Notes under the pieces: model-generated
Databases searched by the model: none
What the model saw: the letters and a program-made list of their open reading frames with translations, nothing else
What the model was told of the DNA's origin: nothing
Assembly: GCA_943370355.1 (NCBI GenBank)
Contig: CALRQP020000009.1
Coordinates: forward strand, 66,874-130,873
Direction of reading: 5' to 3'
Length of the DNA: 64,000 bases
Source of the DNA: JADCGM01 sp943370355
GTDB lineage: Bacteria > Pseudomonadota > Alphaproteobacteria > Sphingomonadales > Sphingomonadaceae
Program-made: the position numbers and the translations under genes
Part shown: in pieces, positions 39,656 to 48,457 of the stretch
Layout of the letters: each line of letters begins with the position of its first letter
Position numbering within the stretch: position 1 is the stretch's first letter

Positions 39656-41614
39656 TCAATTCGGTCCCGACATGTGTTTCAAACTGTAGATGTCGGTGAA
39701 CTTGTAAGTCGACTGCGTGCTTGCCGCTTTCGCCGCTGTGACCTTCGAGATTGCTGTGTCGAGCTCAGCCACCGGTAGCGACAGGTCGCGCGCGAACAGC
39801 AGCATGCCCTCCATCTGGGTCGCCGTATGGATTCCGGCCGCGTTGAAAGTCGTGCGAGACGGCGTCGCCAGAAACGGCTGTGCGACGAGCCACTGGCCCC
39901 AACCCGTGTCGGTGGAGAACGGCGGCGGGGCCGGTGCCTGGATGCCAAAGCTATTCGCTGCACTGGGCCCGATTGCGAGCGCGGACCCGCGCTGGTCGGG
40001 CAGTCCGTCGACGCCCATCGTGCCGCCGATCGTATTCAGCCGCACTACGAAGCCGCGCGCGTAGACGATCATCCATTGCCGCACCGTTGCATTGCCTGCC
40101 TTCGCCCATAGCCACATCGGCACGACGCCATATTGCGCCGGCATGAAGTTGGAGGTCGACGCAAAGGTCTGCGTGCTGCCATCAGCCATGTCCCAAGGCG
40201 CGGGTCCCTGTGCGTTAAACGGCGTCCCGACAAGATTGTTGACATAGTCAGCAGCGACATTGACGCCGGCACTCGTCGGCGTGGCGACGGCGACGCGCGC
40301 CCTAATCGTGTCATAGTCGGCGATGAGTTCCGTCGCTTGCTGGTTCACTCGCGCCAGCGACCAGAATACCCGGCCATTGAGCGATGTGACTCGTCGTGAC
40401 ACCTCGCGCGACTTCCAAAGCGCACCGATCGTGTTGAACATGCCGCGTTCCTGAAGCGTCGTGCCGCGATAGGTCGCGAGGCCGCTGCGGAAGTTTTCGG
40501 CGAATGACGCCAGCGCGTAGGCAGCCTGCCGCTGCACCGCGAGTCCCGCGATCGGGTCCTCGGTCATCAGCCAATGGACGAAGGCGGTGTTCTCCAGATG
40601 GGCGACGTCGCGCCCCCATCCGGTCACATCCTGCATACTGTCGATATCGGCGCGCGGCGCGACGCTGAACTGCACCTCGTAAGGGCGGTCGCCGGGAAAG
40701 GCGAACTGCGGATCGCCGGTGACATGGTTGGTCAGCGACCACTGCGCACCCTGCGGCTGGGCAAGGCTGTAATAGGTATATTGCACGATCTGCGGCCAGA
40801 TTGCGGTGATCCGGCTATCCTCATTGTGCACGGCAGCATCCACTAGCCGCGCGTCGATATCGTGCACGAACCCGCGCGACGCCGAAAATTCTCCGCCCTG
40901 CGCCGAGGTTACGCCGACATAATTGAGATTGGAGGTCGGCGCCGTGCTCGAACCCGGGATGGGGCCAAGGCTGGCCGGATCATAAGCCCCACGATTCGAA
41001 TCTGGCGACAGCAGCGCCGGTGCCGTCGTCAGCCAGGTCCGCTCGCGTCGATAGGTCGGAATGACATTCGTCGTCACGGCCTCGCGCAGCCAAGCCGGAT
41101 TGGGCGCGACCGGCTCTTCATTCTGCATGACCCGGCACGAGCCTTGCGCGACTGCCAGCGTCCAGTCGCTGACCGCACTGCCGAGCGTTAGCCGCACCGG
41201 CACACTGAAGATCGACACGGCGGTGTCGTCACCCGCCTCCTTGGTGAACAGCCGGCGGCAGATCATCACGCGGACGAAAGTCGTGTTGCCAGTCAGCCGC
41301 CACATATATGCGCGCGCGCCAACGCTTGCGTCGCCGACCGCGCCAAGGTCGGCGATCGTCCAGGTGCCCGACCGCGTCACGATCGAATCGAGCGCCGTCG
41401 GCGTCACGGTTGCCCCCGCAATCGTCAGAACCGGATCGGGCGGCGGAGTAGGGACCGTCGGCGTAGTAGGAGCCGTGGGGGTTGTCGGTGTCGTCGGGGT
41501 GGTACCCGTCGATGTCGATCCGCCGCCACCGCCGCAACCCGCTAGCAAGAGCGCAGCAGCAAGCGCCGCCACCCAGCGTCCATTGCGACGTGTCCGCCTA
41601 ACCAGCCCGTTCAT
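39656..41614 (-). CDS. Large lipoprotein with Thr/Pro linker, unknown function
   Basis: The 652-residue protein has a lipobox signal peptide (AALLLAGC) followed by a poly-glycine and a Thr/Pro linker (PTTPTTPTAPTTPTVPTPPP), which suggests a surface or periplasmic tether. The following 590 residues have no motif I know, but show many aromatic and Asn/Gln residues, for example MWRLTGNTTFVRVMIC, NHVTGDPQFAFPGDRPYE and QERGMFNTIGALWKSREVS. The layout suggests a large folded catalytic or binding domain. The gene is convergent with virB11. The linker DNA contains a purine-poor short tandem repeat. Confidence 0.82.
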   Translation of the reverse strand: MNGLVRRTRRNGRWVAALAAALLLAGCGGGGGSTSTGTTPTTPTTPTAPTTPTVPTPPPDPVLTIAGATVTPTALDSIVTRSGTWTIADLGAVGDASVGARAYMWRLTGNTTFVRVMICRRLFTKEAGDDTAVSIFSVPVRLTLGSAVSDWTLAVAQGSCRVMQNEEPVAPNPAWLREAVTTNVIPTYRRERTWLTTAPALLSPDSNRGAYDPASLGPIPGSSTAPTSNLNYVGVTSAQGGEFSASRGFVHDIDARLVDAAVHNEDSRITAIWPQIVQYTYYSLAQPQGAQWSLTNHVTGDPQFAFPGDRPYEVQFSVAPRADIDSMQDVTGWGRDVAHLENTAFVHWLMTEDPIAGLAVQRQAAYALASFAENFRSGLATYRGTTLQERGMFNTIGALWKSREVSRRVTSLNGRVFWSLARVNQQATELIADYDTIRARVAVATPTSAGVNVAADYVNNLVGTPFNAQGPAPWDMADGSTQTFASTSNFMPAQYGVVPMWLWAKAGNATVRQWMIVYARGFVVRLNTIGGTMGVDGLPDQRGSALAIGPSAANSFGIQAPAPPPFSTDTGWGQWLVAQPFLATPSRTTFNAAGIHTATQMEGMLLFARDLSLPVAELDTAISKVTAAKAASTQSTYKFTDIYSLKHMSGPN

Positions 41615-41705
41615 GAGGCCCCCGCCTCGCGCCCCCCGCGGGCGCTCCGGGCGTGATTACCAAAGCTCGTGGTCGGGGGCTATGGACTGATCGGATAGTG
41701 GGCTT

Positions 41706-43424
41706 TTATCTCGGCGCGCGCGGCTTGACCTTGAACGGCTTGGTCGGGTTCGAGCGCGGTTTGAGCGGCGCACCCCGATTCGGCGCACCCCGGTGCGGCA
41801 TATGTGCCTGTTGCGGCGGCGGGCCGCCTTCCGCTGCGATGATCTTAACGCTGCCCTCGTCGGTCGCGCCGTCGTCGGCGGTGCGTTTGACCGCGGCGGC
41901 GAAGCGGCCGGCGATGGCGCGCGGCACCTGGAACATCGTCTCGTCCGGCGCAATGCGAATCGCACCGATCTCATTCTTGGTGATATGCCCGCGCCGGCAC
42001 AGCAGCGGCAGGATCCAGCGCGGATCGGCATTCTGACGGCGGCCGATGTTGAGGCGGAACCAGACGACATCTTCAAATCCCGGCCGGTGGCCAGGCGCAA
42101 CGGGCGCAATCGCTGACGCGTCGATGAGGTCCTCGGCTTGCGGCAGCTTGGCGCGATAGGCGCGCACCAATGCCCCGGCAATCTCCTCGGGACTTTTGTC
42201 GGCCAGCAGCCTTGCACCAAGTTCGCGGTCGAGATCGTCAAGCTCGACCGGTTCCAGCAGCGTCTCCAGCAGCCGTTCCTGATCCTTGCGGCGGATGTCG
42301 GCCGGCGTCGGCGCATTCATCCATTCGGTCTCGATCCGCGCGCCGCGCAACATATTCTCGACGCGGCGGCGCTGGTGGAATGGCACGATCAGGATCGCCG
42401 TGCCCTTCTTGCCCGCGCGCCCCGTCCGGCCCGACCGGTGCTGCAAGCCTTCGGCATCACGCGGCAGTTCGACATGGATGACCAAAGACAGGCTTGGCAG
42501 GTCGATGCCGCGCGCCGCGACGTCGGTCGCGACGCAAACCCGGGCGCGGCGGTCGCGCAGCGCCTGAAGCGCCTGATTGCGCTCCGACTGGCTGTGCTCG
42601 CCTGACAGCGCCACCGCGCCGAAGCCGCGATCGACAAGGCTCGCATGCAGATGCCGGACATTGTCGCGAGTCGCACAGAACAGCATCGCCGTCTCGGCCT
42701 CGTGCAGTCGCAGCAGGTTCACTACGACATTCTCGATGTCGGCCGGTGCGACGGTCACCGCCTGATAGCTGATGTCGCCGTGGCCGCGCTCGTCGCCGAC
42801 CGTCGAAATCCGCAGCGCATCGCGCTGATAGCGTTTGGCGAGCGCCACGATCGGGCGCGGCATCGTCGCCGAAAACAGCAAGGTGCGCCGCGTGTCCGGC
42901 GTAGAATCGAGAATACCCTCAAGGTCGTCACGAAAGCCCATGTCGAGCATCTCGTCCGCCTCGTCGAGCACCGCGACCTTCAATGCCGACAGGTCGAGCG
43001 CGCCGCGCTCGAGATGGTCGCGCAAGCGCCCCGGCGTGCCGACGACGATATGCGGCCCCTGCGCCAGGCTGCGCCGCTCTTTCGAGGCGTCCATGCCGCC
43101 GACGCAGGTCGCAATGGCGATACCGGCCTTCGCATAAAGCCACATGAGCTCGCGGCTGACCTGCAGCGCCAGCTCGCGGGTTGGCGCGATGATCAACGCG
43201 AGCGGCGACTGCACCGGCAAGCCGTAATTGTCGTTGCCAAGCAAATCCGAGGCCATGGCGAGGCCGAATGCAACGGTCTTGCCCGACCCGGTCTGGGCCG
43301 AGACGATGAGGTCGCGCCCTTGTGCGCCCTCGGCAATGACCGAGGATTGGACGGGCGTAAGTTCGGTATAGCCGCGGGCGGTCAGCGTCTCGCTGAGCAA
43401 AGGCGGCAGATTTGGGAATGTCAT
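41706..43424 (-). CDS. DEAD-box RNA helicase with DbpA-like RNA-binding domain
   Basis: The 572-residue protein carries all core motifs: Q-motif near residue 25, AQTGSGKT (43-50), PTRELA, GTPGRLRDHLE, LDEADEMLDMG, SATMPRPI, and HRSGRTGRAG. A DbpA-type RNA recognition domain lies at about residues 470-530 (FRLNIGRRQNADPRWILPLL, then GAIRI and ETMFQVP). The basic C-terminal tail (PLKPRSNPTKPFKVKPR) would help to bind RNA. It should remodel rRNA or act in ribosome assembly. The DbpA/CsdA-like alphaproteobacterial group is probable. Confidence 0.93.
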   Translation of the reverse strand: MTFPNLPPLLSETLTARGYTELTPVQSSVIAEGAQGRDLIVSAQTGSGKTVAFGLAMASDLLGNDNYGLPVQSPLALIIAPTRELALQVSRELMWLYAKAGIAIATCVGGMDASKERRSLAQGPHIVVGTPGRLRDHLERGALDLSALKVAVLDEADEMLDMGFRDDLEGILDSTPDTRRTLLFSATMPRPIVALAKRYQRDALRISTVGDERGHGDISYQAVTVAPADIENVVVNLLRLHEAETAMLFCATRDNVRHLHASLVDRGFGAVALSGEHSQSERNQALQALRDRRARVCVATDVAARGIDLPSLSLVIHVELPRDAEGLQHRSGRTGRAGKKGTAILIVPFHQRRRVENMLRGARIETEWMNAPTPADIRRKDQERLLETLLEPVELDDLDRELGARLLADKSPEEIAGALVRAYRAKLPQAEDLIDASAIAPVAPGHRPGFEDVVWFRLNIGRRQNADPRWILPLLCRRGHITKNEIGAIRIAPDETMFQVPRAIAGRFAAAVKRTADDGATDEGSVKIIAAEGGPPPQQAHMPHRGAPNRGAPLKPRSNPTKPFKVKPRAPR

Positions 43425-43500
43425 CGCATCCCCATCGGACCCTGCGGCGCGAAGAGCAAGCCCTGCCTGTGCATAACCGCCATGTCGCGGAACGTCAGGC

Positions 43501-44649
43501 TCAGGTCGCCGCGCCCATCTTCACCATCTCGCCGCCGCAGGATTCGTGCAGGATGAAGCCCTCGTTCGGGTCGAAAGGATCGCGCCACGGCGCACGGTTC
43601 AGCGTTTCGCAGGTGTCGCGGTACCCGGCTTCCCAGCGTTTGCGAATGCCGCCGCGGCTGAAATCCACGTCGCGCGAATGGTCCTCATAATCGAGAGTCG
43701 GCGCCATCAGCCGCAGCACATGCATGCGGGTGCGGCAGCCATAGCCGAGCATCTCCGCGACGTCCGGGCGCGCCGCGACATCCTTTGGCAGCAAGGCACC
43801 CAGCTCGGCGATGATGTGGCGCGTTTTGTGCAGCTGGCGCTGCCGCCGGATGTGGTTCGCGGCGCGGCTCGAATATTGCAGATCCTTTTGCCGGTTCATC
43901 ACCGCCCAGATCGTGTCCGGCTCGGTCCCGTCGGGATTCCACAGATGCACCGCGAACACGATCGAGTTGCGGCGCGGGTTGTCGTCGAACACCGCCTCGA
44001 CGGGCGTGTTCGACAGGATGCCGCCGTCCCAATAGAGCTCACCATCGATTCGCACGGCCGGAAAGGCGGGCGGCAGCGCGCCCGAGGCCATGATATGCCG
44101 CAGGTCGAGCTGCATATCGCGGCTGTCGAAATAGACCATTTCGCTGGTCGTGACCTTGGAGACCCCAACGGTCAGCCGGATGCCGCCCGTATTGACCTGA
44201 TCCCAATCGACGAGGTCGTTCAGGGTCTCGCGCAGCGGATCGGTCGAATAGTAGCCGGCATGCTCCGCCCCCATCGGCATGTGCGGCCCGAACGCCGCCA
44301 GCGGATTGGGCCGGAAGAAGTGCGGCACGCCGCCCGCCATCGCCGCGACGGTCCGGGTGGCTGCGGCGAACCAGGCCGGCATGAAAGTCGCCAGGTCCCC
44401 GTCAGTCTCGATGCGCCGCCAGAATTCGCGCATCGCGGCTAGCCGCTCGCCGGGCTCGTTGCCGGCAATCAGCGCGGCATTGATCGCGCCGATCGAGGTC
44501 CCGATGATCCAGTCGGGCGCGATCCCTGCCTCGTCGAGCGCCTGATAGACGCCGACCTGATAAGCCCCCAGCGCACCGCCGCCCTGCAACACGAGCACTC
44601 GCTGTCCGAGCGCGGCGAGTTCGCGGTCGAGGGACGGCGGACCGGTCAT
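43501..44649 (-). CDS. Patatin-like phospholipase (with DUF3734-like tail)
   Basis: The 382-residue protein has the patatin catalytic dyad: the oxyanion loop QGGGALGAYQ (residues 22-31), nucleophile Ser52 in IGTSIGAIN, and Asp in YWDGGILSNTP. The C-terminal part (SRAANHIRRQRQLHKTRHII, about residue 260 on) resembles DUF3734, found in bacterial patatins. It should hydrolyse acyl chains from lipids. The ATG at 44649 overlaps the stop of the NADH dehydrogenase-like gene (ATGA). The long open frame upstream of 44649 is non-coding in this frame. Confidence 0.92.
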   Translation of the reverse strand: MTGPPSLDRELAALGQRVLVLQGGGALGAYQVGVYQALDEAGIAPDWIIGTSIGAINAALIAGNEPGERLAAMREFWRRIETDGDLATFMPAWFAAATRTVAAMAGGVPHFFRPNPLAAFGPHMPMGAEHAGYYSTDPLRETLNDLVDWDQVNTGGIRLTVGVSKVTTSEMVYFDSRDMQLDLRHIMASGALPPAFPAVRIDGELYWDGGILSNTPVEAVFDDNPRRNSIVFAVHLWNPDGTEPDTIWAVMNRQKDLQYSSRAANHIRRQRQLHKTRHIIAELGALLPKDVAARPDVAEMLGYGCRTRMHVLRLMAPTLDYEDHSRDVDFSRGGIRKRWEAGYRDTCETLNRAPWRDPFDPNEGFILHESCGGEMVKMGAAT

Positions 44650-45953
44650 GATCGGGCGGCTTCCTCGCGCACTTCGGCCATTGGCCGCATGGCATCGCCG
44701 GTGATCAATCGCGCGCCGCGCTCGAAGGTCAGATAATTCCACAGCCAGCTCGTGGCGACCCCCAAGCGGTTGCGAAATCCGATCAGGAAATAGACATGCG
44801 CCACCGACCACACAAACCAGGCGGCAAAACCGGACAGACTGAAGCCGCCGAACGAGATAACCGCCCGGCTGCGTCCGATCGTGGCGAGATTTGCGAATCG
44901 ACCGGGATTGAACACGGGTTCGCGCCGTCTTGCCACCCGCGCGGCGATGACCCGGCCCGCGTGGCGCCCCTGAAGCTTGGCGACCGGCGCGGTGCCGGGC
45001 AGCATCCCGCCCCGGCCATCCGGACACGCCGAAGTATCGCCGATGACGAACACACCGGGCCAGCCCTCGACTTCCAGCGACTGGGAAACGAGGACACGGC
45101 CGGCACGATCGCAGCGCGCCGATAGCCACTCCCCGGCGGGCGATGCCATGACGCCTGCTGCCCAGACGATCGTCCGCGCCGCAATTCGCTCCCCGCCGAC
45201 ACATACCCCCTCGGCATCGACTTCGCTGACAGGCTTACCGACCTGAACCTCGACGCCGAGCTGCATCACGCTGGCCTTGGCTTTGGCCGACAGGCTCTCG
45301 GGAAACGCTTTGAGCAGACGCTCTCCCCGATCGACGAGGATGACTCGCGAGCAATGCGGCGTGATGCTGCGGAAATCTTCCGACACTGCCCGTCGCGCGA
45401 GTTCGGCAATCGCCCCGGCCATCTCTACCCCCGTCGGCCCGCCCCCGATGACCACAAATGTCAGCAGCGCCTTGCGCGCCTCCACATCCGCTTCTGTTTC
45501 GGCATGTTCCATGGCCAGCAACACACGGTGGCGGACCAGTGTGGCATCTTCGAGACTCTTGATGCCGGGGGCGTAAGGCGCCCAGTCGTCGCGTCCGAAG
45601 TAACTGTGCCGCGCACCCGTCGCGATGATCAACCAGTTGTACGCAAGCGTCGCGCCGTCCTCCAATTGCACCAATTGGGTCTCGCGATCGATGCCCGTCA
45701 CGCGACCGAGCACCACCCGGGTGTTTCGGCGCCCGCGGACGATGGCACGAATTGGCGCCGCAATATCCGCCGGCGACAGCCCGGCGGTCGCGACCTGATA
45801 GAGCAGCGGCTGAAAGATATGATGATTGCGTTGATCGACCACGGTCACATCGACCGGTTCGCCCGCGAGCGCTTCGATGGCGGCCAGACCGCCGAACCCC
45901 GCGCCGATGATGACGACCTGCGGGCGCATGTTCGATACACTTTGGGCGATCAT
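44646..45953 (-). CDS. ndh: Type II NADH dehydrogenase-like flavoprotein
   Basis: The 435-residue protein has the FAD fold VVIIGAGFGGLAAIEAL, the second dinucleotide fold VVIGGGPTGVEMAGAIAEL for NADH, IIATGARHSYFG, and VFVIGDTSACPDG near the flavin. The C-terminus has a hydrophobic stretch (SGFAAWFVWSVAHVYFLIGF) that would bind the membrane. This matches NDH-2, which passes electrons from NADH to quinone without pumping protons. The ATG at 45953 has GGAG five bases upstream. It is coupled to the patatin gene. Confidence 0.9.
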   Translation of the reverse strand: MIAQSVSNMRPQVVIIGAGFGGLAAIEALAGEPVDVTVVDQRNHHIFQPLLYQVATAGLSPADIAAPIRAIVRGRRNTRVVLGRVTGIDRETQLVQLEDGATLAYNWLIIATGARHSYFGRDDWAPYAPGIKSLEDATLVRHRVLLAMEHAETEADVEARKALLTFVVIGGGPTGVEMAGAIAELARRAVSEDFRSITPHCSRVILVDRGERLLKAFPESLSAKAKASVMQLGVEVQVGKPVSEVDAEGVCVGGERIAARTIVWAAGVMASPAGEWLSARCDRAGRVLVSQSLEVEGWPGVFVIGDTSACPDGRGGMLPGTAPVAKLQGRHAGRVIAARVARRREPVFNPGRFANLATIGRSRAVISFGGFSLSGFAAWFVWSVAHVYFLIGFRNRLGVATSWLWNYLTFERGARLITGDAMRPMAEVREEAARS

Positions 45954-46059
45954 GGCGTCTCCGGACTTGGTTCGAACCTCAGCGGCAAGACCATGATCTG
46001 GCTGTCGCAGACTCTGCTTGGAGCTTCGTTTCAAGTGCGCGGAAGGTTACGGACCCGGT

Positions 46060-46998
46060 TCAGCCACCGATGCTTTCGAACACTGACCAGCCCGTGCGCT
46101 GCGCCAGCCGTTCGAGCGCGAGTGCGCCGAGTTTCGAAGTACCGCGCGAATTGAGGCCTGGCGACCAGACTGCGATCGAGGCGCGCCCCGGCGCGATGGC
46201 GAGGATGCCGCCTCCAACGCCTGACTTGCCCGGCAGGCCGACGCGGTAGGCGAACTCGCCCGAGCCGTCATAATGACCGCAGGTCAGCATCAGCGCGTTG
46301 ATGCGCCGCGCCCGCTCCGCCGACACGATCCGTTTGCCCGACCCCGGTTCGACTCCGCCGGCCATCAGGAAGCGCCCCGCCAGCGCGAGTTGCCGGCAAC
46401 TCAGCGCGAGTGCGCATTGGTGGAAATAGACGCCGAGCGCATGCTCGACCGTATGCTCGATATTGCCGAAGGCCCGCATGTAATTGGCAAGCGCGAAATT
46501 GCGGAAGCCCGTCTGCTGCTCGGCGGCCGCGACGCGCTCGTCGATGAAGATATCGTCTTCGCCCGCGAGCGTCCGCACGAAGCGCAGGATTTCGCCGATC
46601 GCGTCGCGCGGCGCGCCGGTCCCGAGGATCATGTCGGCGACGACGATCGCACCGGCGTTGATGAACGGATTGCGCGGAATGCCCGATTCGGTTTCGAGCT
46701 GGACGATCGAATTGAACGCGCTGCCCGAGGGTTCGCGGCCAACCCGCGCCCAGACGGCGTCGCCCGCCGCACCGAGTGCGAGCGTCAGGCTGAACACCTT
46801 GGAGATGCTCTGGATTGAGAAGGGCAAATTGGCATCGCCGCCGAGGTGTTGGGTTCCGTCGGCTTCGACCACGGCGATTCCGAAGCGTGTCGGATCAACC
46901 TCGGCAAGCGGCGGAATATAGGACGCGGGCGTACCGCGATCGACAGCCCGCGCCATTTCGGCAGCGATGTCGGACACGATTGTTGCGAGGTCAGCCAT
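46060..46998 (-). CDS. glsA: Glutaminase
   Basis: The 312-residue protein matches the serine-dependent glutaminase family: FSIQSISKVFSLTLAL has the Ser-x-x-Lys dyad, and NPFINAGAIVVADMIL, NYMRAFGNIEHTVEHAL and GLPGKSGVGGGILAI are further hallmarks. It converts glutamine to glutamate and ammonia. The ATG at 46998 has AGGAGAGG upstream, so the open frame further upstream is not used. It is divergent from the haloalkane dehalogenase-like gene. Confidence 0.96.
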   Translation of the reverse strand: MADLATIVSDIAAEMARAVDRGTPASYIPPLAEVDPTRFGIAVVEADGTQHLGGDANLPFSIQSISKVFSLTLALGAAGDAVWARVGREPSGSAFNSIVQLETESGIPRNPFINAGAIVVADMILGTGAPRDAIGEILRFVRTLAGEDDIFIDERVAAAEQQTGFRNFALANYMRAFGNIEHTVEHALGVYFHQCALALSCRQLALAGRFLMAGGVEPGSGKRIVSAERARRINALMLTCGHYDGSGEFAYRVGLPGKSGVGGGILAIAPGRASIAVWSPGLNSRGTSKLGALALERLAQRTGWSVFESIGG

Positions 46999-47069
46999 GG
47001 CCTCTCCTAACAGAGAGCGTGCGCCGCAAATAGCAGGGGCGCAGTGGCAGGCCGGGTGTGGCGCAAGCG

Positions 47070-47126
47070 TTGACAGATTCACAATGTAATGGCACGGATA
47101 ATGCCAATATAGGGGGAAGACGCGAC
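47070..47126 (+). promoter_or_regulatory. Promoter-like region of the dehalogenase gene
   Basis: A perfect TTGACA hexamer lies at 47070-47075, and a short inverted repeat TGGCA/TGCCA brackets CGGATAA about 20 bases later. No good -10 box stands at 16-18 bases. The hexamer is 52 bases upstream of the ATG at 47127. Confidence 0.3.
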
Positions 47127-48026
47127 ATGCAGGTGCTCCGCACGCCCGACGACCGCTTTGCCGGCCTGGCCGACTATCCGTTCGCGCCGCATTATCGCGA
47201 TGTGACCGATGCCGACGGCACCGTCCTTCGCATCCATTATGTCGACGAAGGCCCGCGCGACGCCGCGCCGGTGCTGCTCATGCACGGCGAGCCGAGCTGG
47301 TCCTATCTTTACCGCAAGTTCGTGCCGGCGCTCACCGCCAAGGGGCACCGTGTCGTCGCGCCCGACCTCATCGGTTTCGGCAAGTCGGACAAGCCCGCCG
47401 CGCGCACCGATTATACCTATGAGCGGCATGTCGACTGGATGAGCCACTGGCTGACCGCGACAGGGCTGACCGGCATCACGCTGTTCTGCCAGGATTGGGG
47501 CGGGCTGATCGGCCTGCGCCTTGTCGCTGCCTTCCCCGATCGCTTTGCGCGGCTCGTCATTGCCAACACCGGCCTGCCGATCGGCACGGGCTGGTCGGAA
47601 GGCTTCGACGCCTGGCTCAAATTCAGCCAGGCCGTGCCGGAATTCCCGGTCGGCTTCATCGTCAACGGCGGCACGACGCGCGACCTGACAGCCGACGAAG
47701 TGGCTGCCTATGACGCGCCCTTCCCCGATGAGAGCTACAAGGAAGGCGCGCGGCAGTTCCCGACGCTGGTGCCGATTACCCCGGAACACGCCTCGGTCGC
47801 CGAGAATATCGCCGCATGGAAGGTCCTGTCGGCGTTCGAGAAGCCGGTGCTGACCTGCTTCAGCGACAAGGATGCGGTCACCAGGGGCGGCGAACAGGTC
47901 ATCATCGACCGCATTCCCGGCGCCAAGGGTCAGAAACATACGATCGTCGAGGGCGGCGGCCACTTCCTGCAGGAAGACGCGCCCGAGCAGCTGTGCACGA
48001 TCATCGACGACTTCATCCGCGCCTGA
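47127..48026 (+). CDS. Haloalkane dehalogenase-like alpha/beta hydrolase
   Basis: The 299-residue protein matches the haloalkane dehalogenase group. LLMHGEPSWSYLYRKF has the oxyanion hole (HGEPSW, residues 53-58). FCQDWGGLIGLR gives nucleophile Asp123 and halide-binding Trp124. FSDKDAVTRGG holds the acid (probably Asp249), and EGGGHFLQED the base His279. The subfamily I layout is probable. Substrate cannot be told: relatives cut short haloalkanes, but many have no known natural substrate. It leads a block with DUF1330 and catabolic-type genes. The ATG is chosen by the family N-terminus. Confidence 0.88.
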   Translation: MQVLRTPDDRFAGLADYPFAPHYRDVTDADGTVLRIHYVDEGPRDAAPVLLMHGEPSWSYLYRKFVPALTAKGHRVVAPDLIGFGKSDKPAARTDYTYERHVDWMSHWLTATGLTGITLFCQDWGGLIGLRLVAAFPDRFARLVIANTGLPIGTGWSEGFDAWLKFSQAVPEFPVGFIVNGGTTRDLTADEVAAYDAPFPDESYKEGARQFPTLVPITPEHASVAENIAAWKVLSAFEKPVLTCFSDKDAVTRGGEQVIIDRIPGAKGQKHTIVEGGGHFLQEDAPEQLCTIIDDFIRA

Positions 48027-48037
48027 AGGAACCGCCC

Positions 48038-48457
48038 GTGGACGTTACCAACGAAGTCTACCCGACCTCCGACAAAGCCGTGGCCTTCTTCGCCGACGCG
48101 GCCGATCACGGCCCGATGGTCATGGTCAATCTGCTGAAGTTCAAACCGAAGGCCGAATATCCCGACGGGTCGGACGCCGACCTGACCGGTGCCGAGGCCT
48201 ATGCGCGCTACGGTCAGGCCGTCCAGGCGTGCCTCGCCGCCGTCGGTGGCCGCGCCATCTATGCGGGGCCGGTCACCGGCATCATCCTCGGCGATGTCGG
48301 CGAGCTATGGGACATGGTCGCGCTCGCCGAATATCCGTCCCCTGCCGCGATGATGCAGATGGTCGCGCTGCCGGAGTATAAGGCGATCGAAGTCCACCGC
48401 ATCGCGGGGCTGGCGGGCCAGCTCAACATCCGTACCAAACCGGGCGGGGTCGGTTAG
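48038..48457 (+). CDS. DUF1330 family protein
   Basis: The 139-residue protein has the ferredoxin-like DUF1330 core: GPMVMVNLLKFKPKAEYPDG, EAYARYGQAVQACLAAVGGR, then AIYAGPVTGIILG and MVALAEYPSPAAMMQMVALP. The family is of unknown function, often next to catabolic genes. The start is GTG 48038, 11 bases after the dehalogenase stop and preceded by AAGGA. It is probably cotranscribed with the dehalogenase. The stop overlaps the convergent propeller gene by four bases. Confidence 0.87.
   Translation: MDVTNEVYPTSDKAVAFFADAADHGPMVMVNLLKFKPKAEYPDGSDADLTGAEAYARYGQAVQACLAAVGGRAIYAGPVTGIILGDVGELWDMVALAEYPSPAAMMQMVALPEYKAIEVHRIAGLAGQLNIRTKPGGVG

Noticed and set aside
44650..45204. N-terminal extension of the patatin frame
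   Set aside because: The extension is the shadow of the NADH dehydrogenase-like gene; the ATG at 44649, coupled by ATGA, fits the family start.
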